64,000 nt of DNA from Ursus arctos (Eukaryota; Chordata; Mammalia; Carnivora; Ursidae), in assembly GCF_023065955.2 (NCBI RefSeq), contig NW_026622997.1, forward strand, positions 8,604,001 to 8,668,000, read 5' to 3'. Every line of letters starts with the position of its first letter. The stretch's first letter is position 1. This document shows, one piece after another, positions 11,341 through 23,260 of the stretch. Both the position numbers and the translations under genes were made by a program. Below the pieces are notes generated by a model that worked only from the letters and a program-made list of their open reading frames with translations, was not told where the DNA came from and ran no database searches.

Positions 11341-11945
11341 GGCCCCTGTACTGGTTAGGACACTTTCAGGTGTGGGTCACAGAAACCCACTCTCAAGGGA
11401 TCAGCAGCAGGGAAAACATCATCTCTTAAAATGAGAAGTCAGGAGACAGGGCTCATGACACAATAGTGTTAGAGGCTCACCACGACCTGGGTCATTTTCA
11501 TCTTCCTGCCCCTCCCCCTTGGCATGCTGGCTTCCTCCTGGGGCTGATTATCCCCATGTGCTCACCGGACAGCTGCAGCACTTTCAAGGGACACTTCCGG
11601 TCATGACTCCTTCACAGAAAGAGGAAAGGGGCTTTCTCTTCCTGTTGTCTCTTGCTAAGAGTAAAGAAATCATTCCTGAAAGCCCCCCCCCAATTATTCC
11701 TTGGGTCTTCTTGGACAAACTTGCGTCATCCCACTCTCGTGTTTAAACCAGTCACTGGCCAGGGACATGGGGTCGCCCTGATTTTCTCAGACCCATCAGG
11801 ACTTTGGGGTGATGAAAGTACCCATCCTCCCTAAACACATGGCTGCATGGGAGGTGGAATACTAAAAAAAACTTAAGGTTCTGTTAGGAAGCAGAAAGAG
11901 AGAGGTAATGGCTGTTGGGTAGACTGCTACTGTCACTTTCTCTCA
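11341..11945. mobile_element. ancient interspersed repeat, family unassigned
   Basis: The order of blocks resembles a mammalian interspersed repeat I know but cannot name: TCTCTTAAAATGAGAAGTC, then a GGCTTCC..CTGGGGCTG segment, AAACCAGTCACTGGCCAGGG near 11744, ACACATGGCTGCATGGGAGG near 11834, and GTTCTGTTAGGAAGCAG at 11880-11896 with AATGGCTGTTGGGTAGAC after it. Two short plus-strand frames here are incidental. Confidence 0.45.
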
Positions 11946-12451
11946 AACTTGAGGAGTGATCAACTTCTTCTTCTAAATAAAAAAAAAAAATTCTTAAATG
12001 GGTGTGGACTTTGTTATCTTTATTATAATGTTCTTCCTCCTATAATCCTATAGCTGTAAAGCTAAAGCCAATTTATAAATTCAGTGCAAACATACAAGAC
12101 CAATGAAGTTAATGGTCAACATTAATTTAAGGGGGTGGGCAAATGACGTCATTTTACTGAAGCTGATAGCTACCCCCAACCTGAGTAAGCTGCTAGAGAA
12201 GCATGTGTTGTATGATAACCAGTCCTCTCTTCACTGTCCCTTCACTCACACCACTGTGGGGTTCTGTTCATCCTTGAAACTGATGCCACTTAGCTTATGG
12301 CCGGCGTGAACAAGGTCTACATCTGTCCCTTTCCCATGAGTCAGTGACTATGTAATGGAGTGTTACTTGATGCTCACAGACTACATTTTAAGAAACACTG
12401 GCTTAGAAGGCTTTGTACCTAATATCCTACCTGTGATCAGAAATTCTGGGA
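11946..12451. other. unique stretch with CRE and AP-1 words
   Basis: No repeat is assigned. It contains a perfect palindromic CREB/ATF word and a separate AP-1 word, listed below. A 68-codon frame at 12103-12309 is not supported as a gene. Confidence 0.4.
12144..12151. promoter_or_regulatory. palindromic CRE word TGACGTCA
   Basis: A full 8-base CREB/ATF consensus in non-repeat DNA. A TGAGTCA AP-1 word lies about 190 bases downstream (12337-12343). A full CRE with an intact CpG is uncommon outside promoters, but single words occur by chance and no promoter features accompany it. Confidence 0.25.
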
Positions 12452-12970
12452 ATTGAACAATAGCCAAAATATGGAAAGAGCCCAGATGTCCTTCGACAGA
12501 TGAATGGATACAGAAATGTGATAATGGAATATTCCTCAGCCATCAAAAAGAATGAAATCTTGCCATTTGCAATGACTTGGATGGAACTAGAGGGTATTAT
12601 GCTAAGCGAAATAAATCAGAGAAAGACAAATATCATGTAATTTGTCTCATATGTGCAATTTAATAAACAAAACTGATGAACATAGGGGAAGGGAAGGAAA
12701 AATAAAATAAGATGTAAACAGAGAGGGAGACAAACCGTAAGAGACTTTTAACTATAGAGAACAAACTGAGGGTTGCTGGAGGGGAAGGGGTGGGAGGATG
12801 GGGTTCCTGGGTGATGGACATTAAGGACGCACTTGATGGAATGAGCACTGGGTGTTGTATGCAACTGATGAATCACTAAATTCTACCTCTGAAACTAATA
12901 ATACACTACATGTTAATTAAATTGAATTTAAATAAAAAATTTTAAAAATAAAACAAAATATAAAAGAAAA
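12452..12970 (+). mobile_element. LINE-1 3' end, forward, 5'-truncated
   Basis: It starts in late ORF2 (CCCAGATGTCCTTCGACAG; AATGGAATATTCCTCAGCC), passes the 3' UTR (GTAAGAGACTTTTAAC; GAGGGTTGCTGGAGGGGAAG; GAGCACTGGGTGTTGTATGC) and ends in an A-rich tail. Direct flanks AAATTCTGGGA (12441-12451) and AAATTCTAGGA (12971-12981) look like an aged target duplication. This is the carnivore L1 3' UTR type. Confidence 0.9.
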
Positions 12971-13224
12971 AAATTCTAGGAGTAGAAATGTTATTGGGTT
13001 GTTGGTGAAGATAGCAAAAGGGTAAAAAGAAGAAGAAAAAATTCAGAAGAAGAGAGAATTGTGCATTGCAATTAGAAATATATGAAAAATGTGATGAATT
13101 TTTTTTCACCAAGCCCATACAGATAACCCCATATCACCTCAGTTTACTCACATGTGTGACTCAGACTACCTTTTTCTGTGTGTGCCATGACATGAAAAAG
13201 CTATGTAGCATTGCTCTAGAGGCT

Positions 13225-13662
13225 CCTGTTCATGTGCTTTAGGAGAAAAGATGTTCATAGCAGTGTTATTTATAACAGCAAAAAAGTAGGAACCATTTTT
13301 TTTTTAAGATTTTATTTATTTATGTGACAGAGAGACAGCCAGCGAGAGAGGGAACACAAGCAGGGGGAGTGGGAGAGGAAGAAGCAGGCTCCCAGCAGAG
13401 GAACCTGATGTGGGGCTCGATCCCAGAATGTTGGGATCACGCCCTGAGCTGAAGGCAGACGCTTAAGGACTGCACTACCCAGGCGCCCCAGTAGGAACCA
13501 TTTGAATGTTAATTGGTTAAATAAATCGTGGTAAAGTCATACAATGGAAAATCACACAGCAGTGAGAATTGACGAACCACAGCTACATCCCCAAAATATG
13601 GAAGACATCTACACAACTGCACAGACCTTCCATTGCTCTACAGATGGAAGGCATCATTAAAA
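13225..13662 (+). mobile_element. older L1M 3' fragment, forward (split by a SINE)
   Basis: The text TTCATAGCAGTGTTATTTAT (13254-13273), AACAGCAAAAAAGTAGG and, after the inserted SINE, CATACAATGGAAAATCACACAGC is the L1M late-ORF2 region in order. The SINE at 13299-13489 interrupts it and duplicated AGTAGGAACCATTT. Confidence 0.75.
13299..13489 (-). mobile_element. CAN-SINE, arctoid young-type, reverse
   Basis: Reverse copy with AAGATTTTATTTATTTATGT tail, CAGCCAGCGAGAGAGGGAAC, AGAAGCAGGCTCCCAGCAGA and CACGCCCTGAGC centre, ending in CCCAGGCGCCCC. The target duplication AGTAGGAACCATTT is at 13285-13298 and 13490-13503. The centre and CT-rich body match the bear/panda/seal-type subfamily I recall. 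Confidence 0.95.
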
Positions 13663-13671
13663 CTATATCTC

Positions 13672-13882
13672 CAGGCGTTCTGGGTGGCTGAGTCAGCTAA
13701 GTGTCTGCCTTCGGCTCAGGTCATGATCCCGGAGTTCCAGGATCGAGCCCCGAGTTGGGCTCCCCGTTTGGTGGGTTGTCTGCTTCTCCCTCTGCCCCTC
13801 ACCGTGCTCATGCTCTCTCTCTCCCTCTCTCTCTTTCTCTCTCAAATAAATAAATCCTAAACAAACAAACAACAACAACAAC
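13672..13882 (+). mobile_element. CAN-SINE, forward
   Basis: Head CAGGCGTTCTGGGTGGCTGA, then CTTCGGCTCAGGTCATGATC, GGATCGAGCCCCGAG, a CT-rich body and AATAAATAAATCCTAAAC tail with CAA repeats. The target duplication CTATATCTC is at 13663-13671 and 13883-13891. Confidence 0.93.
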
Positions 13883-14577
13883 CTATATCTCTCAGGCTGC
13901 CACTTGCTGAAGCTGTGACCACTTAGGCGTCAGTAAGAACAAAAGCCAAAACGGACTGAAACCACAACGGACTGAAACACATGTCTGTGTTCAAATCTGT
14001 CTGATCTTTCTGACACTCAGAAACAACAGCAACAACTACACAAATTTGCTGGTTGCTCCTATAATAGGAGACCAACTTAATATTTTAAAAACTAGTAAGT
14101 AAAAGAAAGCATGAAACATTTCTCTGGCCTTTCCTGTCTGAACTGTAGCTAAGATAATCATATAGTTGATGAGGAAAAGTTTCCCTTGTAGAAGCATTCC
14201 AGCAAACAAAATGAAGGGGAAAATGATTTAAAAATTAGGAAATCACCATTTCGCAATCTTTAACAACACACTCTAGGCATGAATAACCAGGCATTCTGTG
14301 GTTCCCAGTTGAGGTACACAACACCATCTGTGAAGTATTCTGGACTCCCCCCCCAAAAAATAAAAACCAAACAAAAAAGAAAAAACACCCCAAAAGAACC
14401 CAAGATCTAACTACCAGAAAGCCTGAGGACAGAGACACAGGCTAAAAGATATCACATTCATGCAATTAGCAAAATCCAGGCCCTACAGGACAAATAGTTT
14501 GGTTTCTTCCACAAATATATTCCGAAAGGATCAAGAAAAGAAAAGGAGCAAGTACCGATCATAAAAGATATAAGAGG
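13883..14577. other. unique non-coding stretch
   Basis: No assignable repeat. A C-run followed by A-rich sequence at 14347-14390 is the only low-complexity part. Confidence 0.45.
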
Positions 14578-14770
14578 GCAGCCCCTGGGTGGCTCAGTTG
14601 GTTAAGCGTCTGCCTTCAGCTCAGGTCATGATCTCAGGGTCCTGGGATCCAGTCCCACATGGGGCTCCCTGCTCAGCGGGGAGCCTGCTTTTCCCTCTCC
14701 CTCTGCAGCTCCCCCAGCTTGTGCTCACACTCACCCCCTCTCTCTCTGTCAAATAAATTTTAAAAAAGAA
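14578..14770 (+). mobile_element. CAN-SINE, forward
   Basis: Head GCAGCCCCTGGGTGGCTCAG, GTTAAGCGTCTGCCTTCAG, CAGGTCATGATCTCAGGGTC, a CT-rich body and TCAAATAAATTTTAAAAAAG tail. Flanks AAAAGATATAAGAGG (14563-14577) and AAAAAGGATGTAAGAGG (after the tail) form an imperfect target duplication. Confidence 0.93.
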
Positions 14771-14834
14771 AAAGGATGTAAGAGGCACATCAACTAATTG
14801 GACTGATTTGAACTTCTTTGGATCCTGATTTGAA

Positions 14835-15185
14835 AAAACCATAAAAAAAATATATGAAACAGCAAAATTTTTAAAATCAATGCACATTTGATGATATTAA
14901 GTAATTGTTGTTAATTATTTTAAGTAGGACACTGATATTATGTTTATTTTTTAGAGAGTTTTACTATTTCAGAGAGCTATACTGAAACATTTATAGACAA
15001 AATAATGTGATATATGAGATTTGCTTCAAAATAACCTAAAGGGAGTGTCTAGATGACAAAAGATTGGGCATGAGTTGATAATTGTTAGGCTGGCTATTGG
15101 ATACAGGGGGATCTATTATACTATACTATTTGTCTTCTCAATACTTGTGAAAATTTTATGACATTTTCCATAATAAAGTTTATCT
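14835..15185 (+). mobile_element. ancient L1M 3' end, forward
   Basis: GATTTGCTTCAAAATAACCT near 15018, GGGCATGAGTTGATAATTG near 15066, GGCTATTGGATACAGGGGGA near 15093, and the end AATTTTATGACATTTTCCAT with AATAAAGTTT follow a common L1M 3' terminus. The 5' edge is uncertain. Confidence 0.55.
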
Positions 15186-16076
15186 CCTAAAATCTGTTAT
15201 TTCTAGGATAATTAGTGTCTATATTCCACTCAGCAAATATTTTATTTAGTGCAAATCCCTGTACCAGGGATGACAATAAGACTAGTCAACCTGTCTGGAC
15301 TCTGTTTCTAATCCTAGGTCAGTGACTCATTGGCTCCTCTTAGAGGTGTCCATGAAATAAGCACATTTCAATTCAAAACTCTATCAAGGATGAAAGAGGT
15401 GTAAGAAGTGATTTTTGACCACAAGTATGTTACCATCCAGTTTGTAGGCAAGAGACAGCATGTATGTGGTGATATTCACCCACATCACATTAACTAGTGG
15501 TTTTATACAATACTGCTCAGGGGCCATCTCTGCCACGTGGGGATGACACACCCGTATCGTCATAAGCAGGTCATAGAAGAAGTTCTCCTGATCAAATGGG
15601 CCAGCTTCCCTGTCATACTCCCCCTTTCTATCTAGTTAATTCTGATATCAGGCTTGTTTTAGGTTAAATTTCATTACAGATAGACTAGAAAACTATTAGT
15701 TGAGCTGGGGTGCTGGAATCCACATCTTATTCCCACAGTATGCGTCAATAGTTATTCCCCTGCTCTCTCTGTCTCCTTCAGGGGTCAGCAGACATGAAAT
15801 GGGTGCAGACACCTCACAGGAAGGAGTCAGTGGACGGTGGCAGGCACTCTGTCCAATTACAATTGTGCCAGCCGCAGACCCACTGGGAATAGCGCCTTTG
15901 CCGCAAAATGGGGCCAAATGATGAATTCTTTCAAGTCCCACATCTGCTTCACCTTGTTTTATGGGAAAAGGATGTAAATAAGAGCTAAAGTAGCAGCCAC
16001 AGAAGAAAAGCAGGCAGTGGAAATGCACCACTGGAGAGTTCTGAAAAGTAAACTTAAATAGAAATTCTGTGTTCTT
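15186..16076. other. mostly unique; weak reverse L2 trace at start
   Basis: CAGCAAATATTTTATTTAG with CCCTGTACCAGGGATGAC at 15230-15275 faintly matches a reverse L2 end. The rest is unassigned. A 111-codon minus frame at 15696-16031 overlaps a plus frame of 73 codons, and neither shows a domain. Confidence 0.35.
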
Positions 16077-16266
16077 GCGGCACCTGACTGGCTCAGTCAG
16101 TTAAGTGGCTGACTCTTGGTTTTGGCTCAGGTCATGATCTTAGGGCCATGAGATCAAGCCCCAAGTCAGGCTCCATGCTCAGCAGGGAGTCTGCTTGAGA
16201 TTCTCTCTCCCTTTTCCTCTGCCCCTCCCCCCTCAAATGCATAAATAAATCTTTTTTAAAAAAAGA
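16077..16266 (+). mobile_element. CAN-SINE, forward
   Basis: Head GCGGCACCTGACTGGCTCAG, TTTGGCTCAGGTCATGATCT, CTGCTTGAGATTCTCTC body and ATAAATAAATCTTTTTTAAA tail. The target duplication is ATTCTGTGTTCTT upstream and ATTCTGTGTCCTT at 16268-16280. Confidence 0.93.
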
Positions 16267-17080
16267 TATTCTGTGTCCTTAAATAAATGTTCTCTCCTCT
16301 AGCACTCACTACACTTTCCTATACTGGGTAATTAGTGTTTGGAATGGTGTCCAACCCAACTGAGAAGCATCAGAGTCCCCCCTCCCCCACTGCTGCCATT
16401 TGGAGGGAAGGCTGCTGTACAGGGATCCACTTCCATACTGGTCTTGGGGTCGTTGGGAGGACCAAATTCTGAGGACTTGATAGTACTTTCTCCCCCACCC
16501 CCCCCCACCCTCATTTATTTCCTTTCTTAGGACACCTCTTCCAAGTGTCAGGGCACTTTTAACTGCTTTTAAGAGAGTATTTCAAAGATTAGAAGCCCCA
16601 CATTCCAGAAGTGGTCCCTTGTCCCCCACTGGCCCCTGGCTATGGCCACCCCAGGGCTGTCCTGAACCTACAAGTGGAGAGGAGATTGAAGAAAAACTAG
16701 TTCCTTGTCTTAATGAGACAAACTCATGGAGAGAAAACCAGACCAAGGAGGCTCCAGCCTTGCCCACCCTCGGTGCAATGATCATGCGTATGTCCCCTTC
16801 TTCCCACGGCTGCGGGAGTTCACTCGTCCTCAGCCAGAGCCACGGCCCCTTCTCATCCTGACCCCTTGGGAATGGTCTCCGCTCAGGTCAGGGCTCTGGG
16901 AGGCAACGGGGAGTTTCCGATGCAGCCCAGGCGATGCCTCTAGGTTCGCGTGGGAGCCACGTGTTGTCTCAGCCCAAAGTGAAGCCCAAGGAAACCTGGA
17001 GCTCCGAGCTGTACCAAAGTCTGTCATAATTTATTCCGTAGATCCCCGAGTTGGGTTATCCTTTTTCCACTCGACAGGCT
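16267..17080. other. unique, C-rich in part
   Basis: There is a C/CA-rich low-complexity run at 16491-16511. Overlapping frames on both strands at 16.6-17.1 kb (up to 118 codons) have no recognisable domain and reflect GC-rich composition. Confidence 0.4.
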
Positions 17081-17240
17081 GAATAATTGCTGTGGGCCAA
17101 GCACTGTGCTGGGCAGTGTTTGCTCACAGCGGGCTCACTTCCAAAACAGACTTCAGGCTGCATCGGCCCTGTGGGAAGGCCTCTCCTTCTTCCAGGTATG
17201 GAACTTTTTTTGATAAAGGAGGCCACTTAGGACACAGAAG
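17081..17240 (-). mobile_element. MIR SINE, reverse (partial)
   Basis: The stretch CTGAATAATTGCTGTGGGCC followed by AAGCACTGTGCTGGGCAGTG is the reverse MIR terminus. The continuation is weak. Confidence 0.45.
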
Positions 17241-18500
17241 TTTCTTGCAACAGCTCCACCTTCAGAAATCAGCTCCCTGCTCGGCTGGACGAGGACTCCA
17301 GGGTTTTCCTGTTTCGAATGTTCTTTTACTTCCATCTTCAAGAGAACACAGCCCTCCCTCTGTCCTTGGCCAGCAGACGGAAGCAGAGTCGAGACCCCCC
17401 CCCCACCACGCCCCTCCAGAAGCTGCTGATTGCTCTGGGGCCCTGGGGCTTCTAGACAATCGGAAACTGCCTCCGGCCTGTGAAATCAGCCTGAGGAGAC
17501 AAAAAGCCAGTTTCAGAGACGTGGCTATTGAAAATTCTGCCTCTGTTTCCAACATTTTGAGAATTTAAATAATCTCTTTAGGTCATACAAGGCCTTAGAT
17601 ATCTCCCCCATGCCACACAATGCCTGCAAAACTTACTGCTGTGTCACATATTTCACACTTAGCACAATATGGGTCAATTTTGTTCTGGATATTTTATGGT
17701 CCCCGAATGACATTATCAAGGGATGAGGCCAGTTGGCAGCACTGTGGGACGGGGTGGTGACAGTTTAACTTCTGCGGCAGAATTCCACTTAGCGTGGAGA
17801 ATTCCTTTTTGACACACCCTTTGGGGTATCATTTTGTTGTGAAAAAAAAATAGCCCTGGGGGCAAAGCCAAGAAGGATGACCAAGAGGCTATATGAACCG
17901 AAGTTTCCGTTTAATAAAATGTCTTGAGGGTAACCCAAGGGAGAAAAGCCGGCAGACCCTAGACCAGGAAAAAAAAAAAACCAAACGTAGAGGTAGACAG
18001 AGGAGTAAAAAGCAAAGAAGTACACAGGGTTCTGCTTGAAGAAGAGCGAGCGAGAAGTTCCCGGGGGGAAAGAGAGCAAAACACTTACAACAACAAGGAT
18101 TCTAATTATCAGCAATATATGGTCATTCGGGGGAGGTTTTGGGAGCAGTAATGTAGCCACCTGTATGACCCCCACATACACCCTATTTCCTCAAACCTTG
18201 AGGGGAGGTGGGGACACGGCAAGTTCAGGAGGAACAACACGGTGAGACGATCAATAATTTGGAGAGACAGAGGATTCCAGAACAAGAAGGTAGAAGTGAT
18301 TGGGAAGAATGTTAGAACACCCGCACTTTCCTGCAAATACGGGAAGGTTGCTGGTTTCCCCAGCATTGGTGAAATAGGGGTCTGAGGAACTTTATTTACA
18401 TTTCAAACGGGTTAGTGACCCCAGCAGCGAGCCGGGCGATCTGTGCAGCTGTGGATTGGGCGCGCCCTCTCCCGCAGGCCCAGAATCTAGCTCAGCAAAA
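17241..18500. other. unique non-coding stretch
   Basis: No assignable repeat. A 158-codon plus frame beginning inside the MIR remnant (17092-17568) has no domain and runs through a C-run. A small CpG cluster at 18430-18475 contains GGGCGCGCCC but is too small for an island. Confidence 0.4.
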
Positions 18501-18850
18501 CTTGTGCTGAATTACTGTTGGTTACCGTGAAGATACTGGTTTTAAATTGGGCAAGAAGAACCTGAATACAAGTCTGTCTGTCCCTTTCCAGGCTGCAGTC
18601 TGGCTAATGAACAAGATCTTTTTCACTTGGTACAAATAACACATTCAGAAAGATTCCATCAATTCAGGCCTGCGGAAATATTGGTGTCAGAATTAGCAAC
18701 ACTGTGCTCTTTGTACGATGTGAGCCCTCTCAGAGAGAACCCACTAATGCCCTCCCCCGTGGCTTTTATTAATCGCACCTTTACAAAGGGTGCTAAGAGA
18801 ATGACACAAAGAGGCAGTCCTCAAGAACTATACCATAGATTTCTCTTCAG
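18500..18850. promoter_or_regulatory. candidate conserved non-coding block
   Basis: Repeat-free balanced sequence with TGCTGAATTACTGTTGG near 18507 and CTTTTATTAATCGC near 18764. An open 99-codon frame at 18627-18926 crosses it but has no recognised domain. Conservation is the decisive missing test. Confidence 0.22.
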
Positions 18851-18929
18851 TTTTTCTTTTCCACATAATCACTTTAAAGAAATTAAAATAATCATCTGTA
18901 ATTTTTTTATTATAAATATGCCATAATCA

Positions 18930-19840
18930 TACAACTTGGAAAATCAAGGGGAGCAAAGAATCACACAACTCTCTCCTGCTGGCACAAGCAACGGTGAACA
19001 TTGTAATTTATTCCTATGAACACTTTGATACATTGCTTTGCAATTCTTCATTGTTTCGTTTTCTTCGAAAACAGAAGATAACGTAACAGGCATCTATATA
19101 CTCATCACTAAATAAAAAAATATGTGAACATCTTACTATGTCATTGCAGATAGCTCTCTTTTTAAATAAGTAAATCATGCCAGATACAGCAAGAGCTGCC
19201 ACCCTGGGATCATATGGGCCCCCACATACCCACACGCTGAGGCCACATTGTACTGAAGGCGGCCAGGTCTGACTTTGTCCTTTGTACTGTGTATTATTTG
19301 TATCCATAAACATCTACTGCTGTTTTGCTCCATTTTTGCATGTACCTAAATGATCACCTATTGTATCTTTCGGCTCTTTATTTTTCCTTTCAACATTACA
19401 CTGTTGAAGCTGGCCCAGACCTAATTTACTCCTTTCCACTGCTGTACTGAGGAGAGTCTGGGGGGTTCGTTCCCCTGCCAGAGAGGTTCCTTGTTGCCAC
19501 TTTGTTGCTTTTGCAAACATTTTGCACAGACTCTTTCCTGTGGCCGCCTGCATATAGATGGATTACTGGATCCTACCACATCTCCACCTTCACCTTTAGT
19601 AGAAAGTGACAGATTTCTCCCCCCAATTTTGCATAATGTGTGCTCCCATTTTTACAAGTTCCATCTGCCTTATTTTCTCCAACACTTGGGAATATCAGAC
19701 ATTTATTTTTTCAATCAGGATGAGGTTGTGTCTTTTTCCTTTTTTTTTTTTATTGACCTGTCAGCTTCCTTCTGTTCAGTTTCATATTACTTTCCGTTGG
19801 ATTGTTTGTCTCCTGGTAGATTATTTGTATGGGTGATGAA
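18930..19840 (-). mobile_element. very old L1M/L1ME-like remnant, reverse
   Basis: The later part keeps the reverse L1 order: CATCTGCCTTATTTTCTCC then AACACTTGGGAATATC near 19680, GAGGTTGTGTC near 19722, TTTATTGACCTGTCAGC near 19750, and TTGGATTGTTTGTCTCC at 19798-19814. The first part (18930-19310) is weaker. A 226-codon plus frame (19491-20171) crosses this remnant, a T-run and a G-run. Confidence 0.4.
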
Positions 19841-20559
19841 GATGAATTTGGAAGGTTCTATAAGCACTCAAAACATTCTCTGTTCTTTGTGGGAGTGGTT
19901 GCTGTGCTGGTATGCCAGTGGGAGACCTGTGCTTTCAGTTGTTTTTGTCGGGGGGGGGGGGTGTCCCCTGCCAATTCCCACTGGTAAAAACCATCCCAGA
20001 ATGGAGAGAAGCAGTGGAGAGGCTGAAAGGGAAAGCAAAGAGAAAGGGAACCAGTCCTCTGTGGGGGGCTCCTGTGCCATTTTTGTCAAAGACTCAGCCA
20101 AGGTGTGGTGGGTGAGTGAGGTTCAAGCTGACTTTGGGGAGTTGGAGAAAATGAAGAAGGTTATAAATTAATTCACTGGGGGTGTTGGGGGAAGTAGAGA
20201 GTAGGATCATGACCACTCAGGTGGGCCAGGACACAGGAAAAGCAGACCCAAGACACTCCTCAGGGGGGGTTGTCAGCGAATAGCTCTGTCTGATCCACAC
20301 GCTCCTTGGGGTCAGGTCCATGCTGGGAGAAGGGGAAGGCTCTTCGTTGTTAACCCCGCCCTTGTACTCATCTCTTTCATTTATCAAAGCGATGGACTGA
20401 AATTCTGCTTACCTTTCTCCTGTCATTCTTAGGCGCTTTTTCTCCTCTCCGTCCTACAGCCACCCTGTTGACTGAGGGGCTCTCTTTGTGCACTTGGGTG
20501 GCTCAGCACAGTCGTCTCCTAGACAGCCCACACACTGTCCTAAAGCAGCCCACTAAAGC
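19841..20559. other. unique stretch with a G-run
   Basis: A run of ten or more G at about 19950-19961 is the main local feature. No exon or repeat is supported. Confidence 0.4.
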
Positions 20560-20830
20560 ACACTGACCACATCATGTCATTCCTTCTCACTCCTGGACCC
20601 ACTGGACTCATCTCCTGCAGCCTATCTCCCTTCTCCTTTGGATACCTCATTCATATCCACCTCCAAACCTTTGCTCATACTGTTCCTACAGCCTGGAATA
20701 TTCTCTTCCCTTTACTTGTTCAATCTTTCACAACGGTCTCAAGCCCTCTCTTGTCCATGAAGCCTTCCCTTGCCATTCCAGCCTTCTCCGCTGCTACATT
20801 TACTTTGCTCTCTGGCCAGAGCTACAGGCG
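20560..20830 (+). mobile_element. L2 LINE fragment, forward
   Basis: Order of L2 blocks: TTTGCTCATACTGTTCCTAC at 20671-20690, AGCCTGGAATATTCTCTTCC just after it, ATGAAGCCTTCCCTTGCCAT near 20757. The 89-codon frame at 20574-20843 is incidental. Confidence 0.75.
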
Positions 20831-23059
20831 GTCTCCAGGTTAGCGATTCCTAAATCCAGAGAGACTGAACACTCTACTCCGTGGTGACTACAATCCACTG
20901 AACTCATTATGTACTAGACGGCGTGTCTGTTTCCACTTCGATCTCTACCACAAATCCAAGAAGTACATGCTATTACCATATGTCTGGGATTCACAGTCTA
21001 AGATCTCTGAATTTGAAGCATCTCAACCATGGATGGCATCTCACAACTGCAGTTACTGCAATGGAAGTCTGATGGCTTCCAGGGAACACCTGAACTTGCG
21101 TCTGTCAGAACCTGGGGCCCTACCAAGCAGAGGCTACGTTAAAATGAATCCTCTTCTTGCTAGTGGGAATTCGATCCACCATCTGATCAGAATACTGTTT
21201 TGTGGTTCAAATTCTCATGGAAGGTTTATTTTTCTCTCTCCCCCCTGTCCCCAGATAGAGGCAGGCATGTTCCTCAGCAACCTTTCTGCGTGGCAGAGTT
21301 ATTTCTCTTTACTCTTACACAGAGAATGACTTTGATGTCCTAGTTTTATGGGAGGTCTCCTGTTAGACAATCCATCTTGGGCATTTTTTATTTCTTAGTT
21401 GTGTGTAACACAATGCTATATAAAATAATGGCTTGCGCCTTATCTCTATGATACAGTAATCCCATTCACATATTTAAAAAATGAAGGAATTAGTCCACAG
21501 CCTGTGGACAGAGGTATGTGAAGGAAAAGTACAAGAGACAATTACAAATGCTTGTTGGTTAATTCACTGGTTGATCAGTTCTGACCCTACATCTCTTGGA
21601 ATTAGATTCTGCATCGAGCCACTTTACTCTGAATGCAAATCTCCGGTGAGTAGTCTTTCAATGAGGTACACATAGCTTGATATGTAAACTCGCTTAAGCA
21701 AACAACTGATATTTAAGTTGCCATCATTCCAATCATCGCATCAGGGATTAAGAGAGAGCAGAAGCTGGAACTGTCCTGGGAGCACATCTCAGAGCAGACC
21801 AGGGGCTCTTCACCTTCCACCTCAAGCTCTGCTCAGCTCACAAGGCCAGAGGCCCTCAGATCTCCCATCCACACTCACGGTTTTAAAAATCCTTTGCACT
21901 TGTTATTCTTTGAGGGTTCTTTCAGAGAAAACCACAGATATGAGTCCTTTTCAGCAATTCCATGCTCAACAACATGCACGAGTCCCACAGAGATTCTGTT
22001 GCATGAGTCCATTTCAGTAAATCTGAAAACTAAGCAAAATTGATGTACAGTAACGAGGTCATTTGAGGGTTACTCTTGTGGGAGTGGAGTGACTGGAAGG
22101 GGCACACAAGGGGCTTCTGGGATGCTGCCCATATTCTGTTTCTTCATCTGAGGGCTTGCTACACTCATCTGCTCGCTTTGTGAACATTCTTTGAGCTGAA
22201 CCCTCAGGGCATGTGTGGTTTTCTGTATGCACGTCATGCTTAATTTAAAAAGATTTATTTTTAAAAAAATAGAAAATTGAAAGCACCCTGAAAACTTAAC
22301 TGAGGTGTTTCGAGATTACTCCTAAGAGAAAAAGACTCATAAAGGGAGGAAGAGAGTGGTGGAAATAGAGAAGAGAGGAGGTGATTTGAATCTTACAGGC
22401 TGATGGAGCTGCTGGGAGTCCGATGGCTGGAGGGGACCCCTGGACAGAGCCCCAGCTCGCCTTTCTTATTTTAAAACAGAGTCAACGCTCCAGTGAACTA
22501 CAGCTATGATGGCAGGGTTCTTAACACACTTCTAAGATGCTATTTTAGCAAACACTCAGTGGGAAAACTGGAAACCAGGCTGGCCACATCCAAAAACAAC
22601 TCCCAGTGGCTTCTCTCCTGGCCTGGGGGCTCCGTAAGCAGAGGCGCTGAAGGTGCAGTGAGAGTCACCAGCGAGGCACCCTCCCTCGCCCCCGCTGCGA
22701 ATCCTGCCCTGCTTGGCTGGCGGAGCAATCAGAGGGGTCCTGCCTAGGACCAGCGGCTTAGGAAGGCATTTCGGGGAGCCCACCCGGTCTACAAAAGGTG
22801 CAGGGCACCCTGTGCTGTGACTTACCCTGGAAGCGCTCCATGTCTGGCCCTGGGCCATCTCCGGGCATAAGGAAGCCGTTTCCGACTGACGGGTTAAAGA
22901 ACTGAAGCCTTGCAATGCTCACTGCATTGCTGGTAAGAACCTTTATGAATCAGCTAGGTCACCATCTTTCTGGGTCGGTTTGTGTTACGTACAAGTGTGC
23001 ATGCAAACACGCACTGACCCACTCGGTTCCTGTGGAGATTTAATATCAAGTGTTGTGGA
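20831..23059. other. long unique stretch, no supported gene
   Basis: More than 2 kb without a nameable repeat. Frames of 60-120 codons on both strands (for example 20967-21329 and 22556-22915) show no domain, no clear splice context and no family match. An A/T-rich tract at 22240-22275 could be a decayed retrotransposon tail. Confidence 0.4.
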
Positions 23060-23225
23060 GGGACGCCTGGGTGGCTCAGTCGGTTAAGTGTCTGCCTTCC
23101 GGTCAGGTCATGATTCCAGGGTCCTGGGATGGAGCCACACATCAGGCTCCCTGCTTAGCGGGGAGTCTGCTTCTCCCTCTGCCTGCCCCCCAACTTGTGC
23201 TCTCTCTCTCATTCTCTCTCTGAAA

Positions 23226-23260
<35 letters not shown>

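Noticed and set aside
14578..14655. tRNA-like SINE heads as possible tRNA genes
   Set aside because: They keep A- and B-box-like words but lack a foldable cloverleaf and are followed by the CT-rich SINE body; these are CAN-SINEs.
17092..17568. 158-codon plus frame
   Set aside because: Starts in a reverse MIR, GC-rich composition, opposite strand also open, no recognisable domain.
19491..20171. 226-codon plus frame, the longest in the window
   Set aside because: It starts inside a decayed reverse L1 remnant, crosses a T-run (poly-Phe) and a G-run (poly-Gly) and shows no domain. Chance frame.
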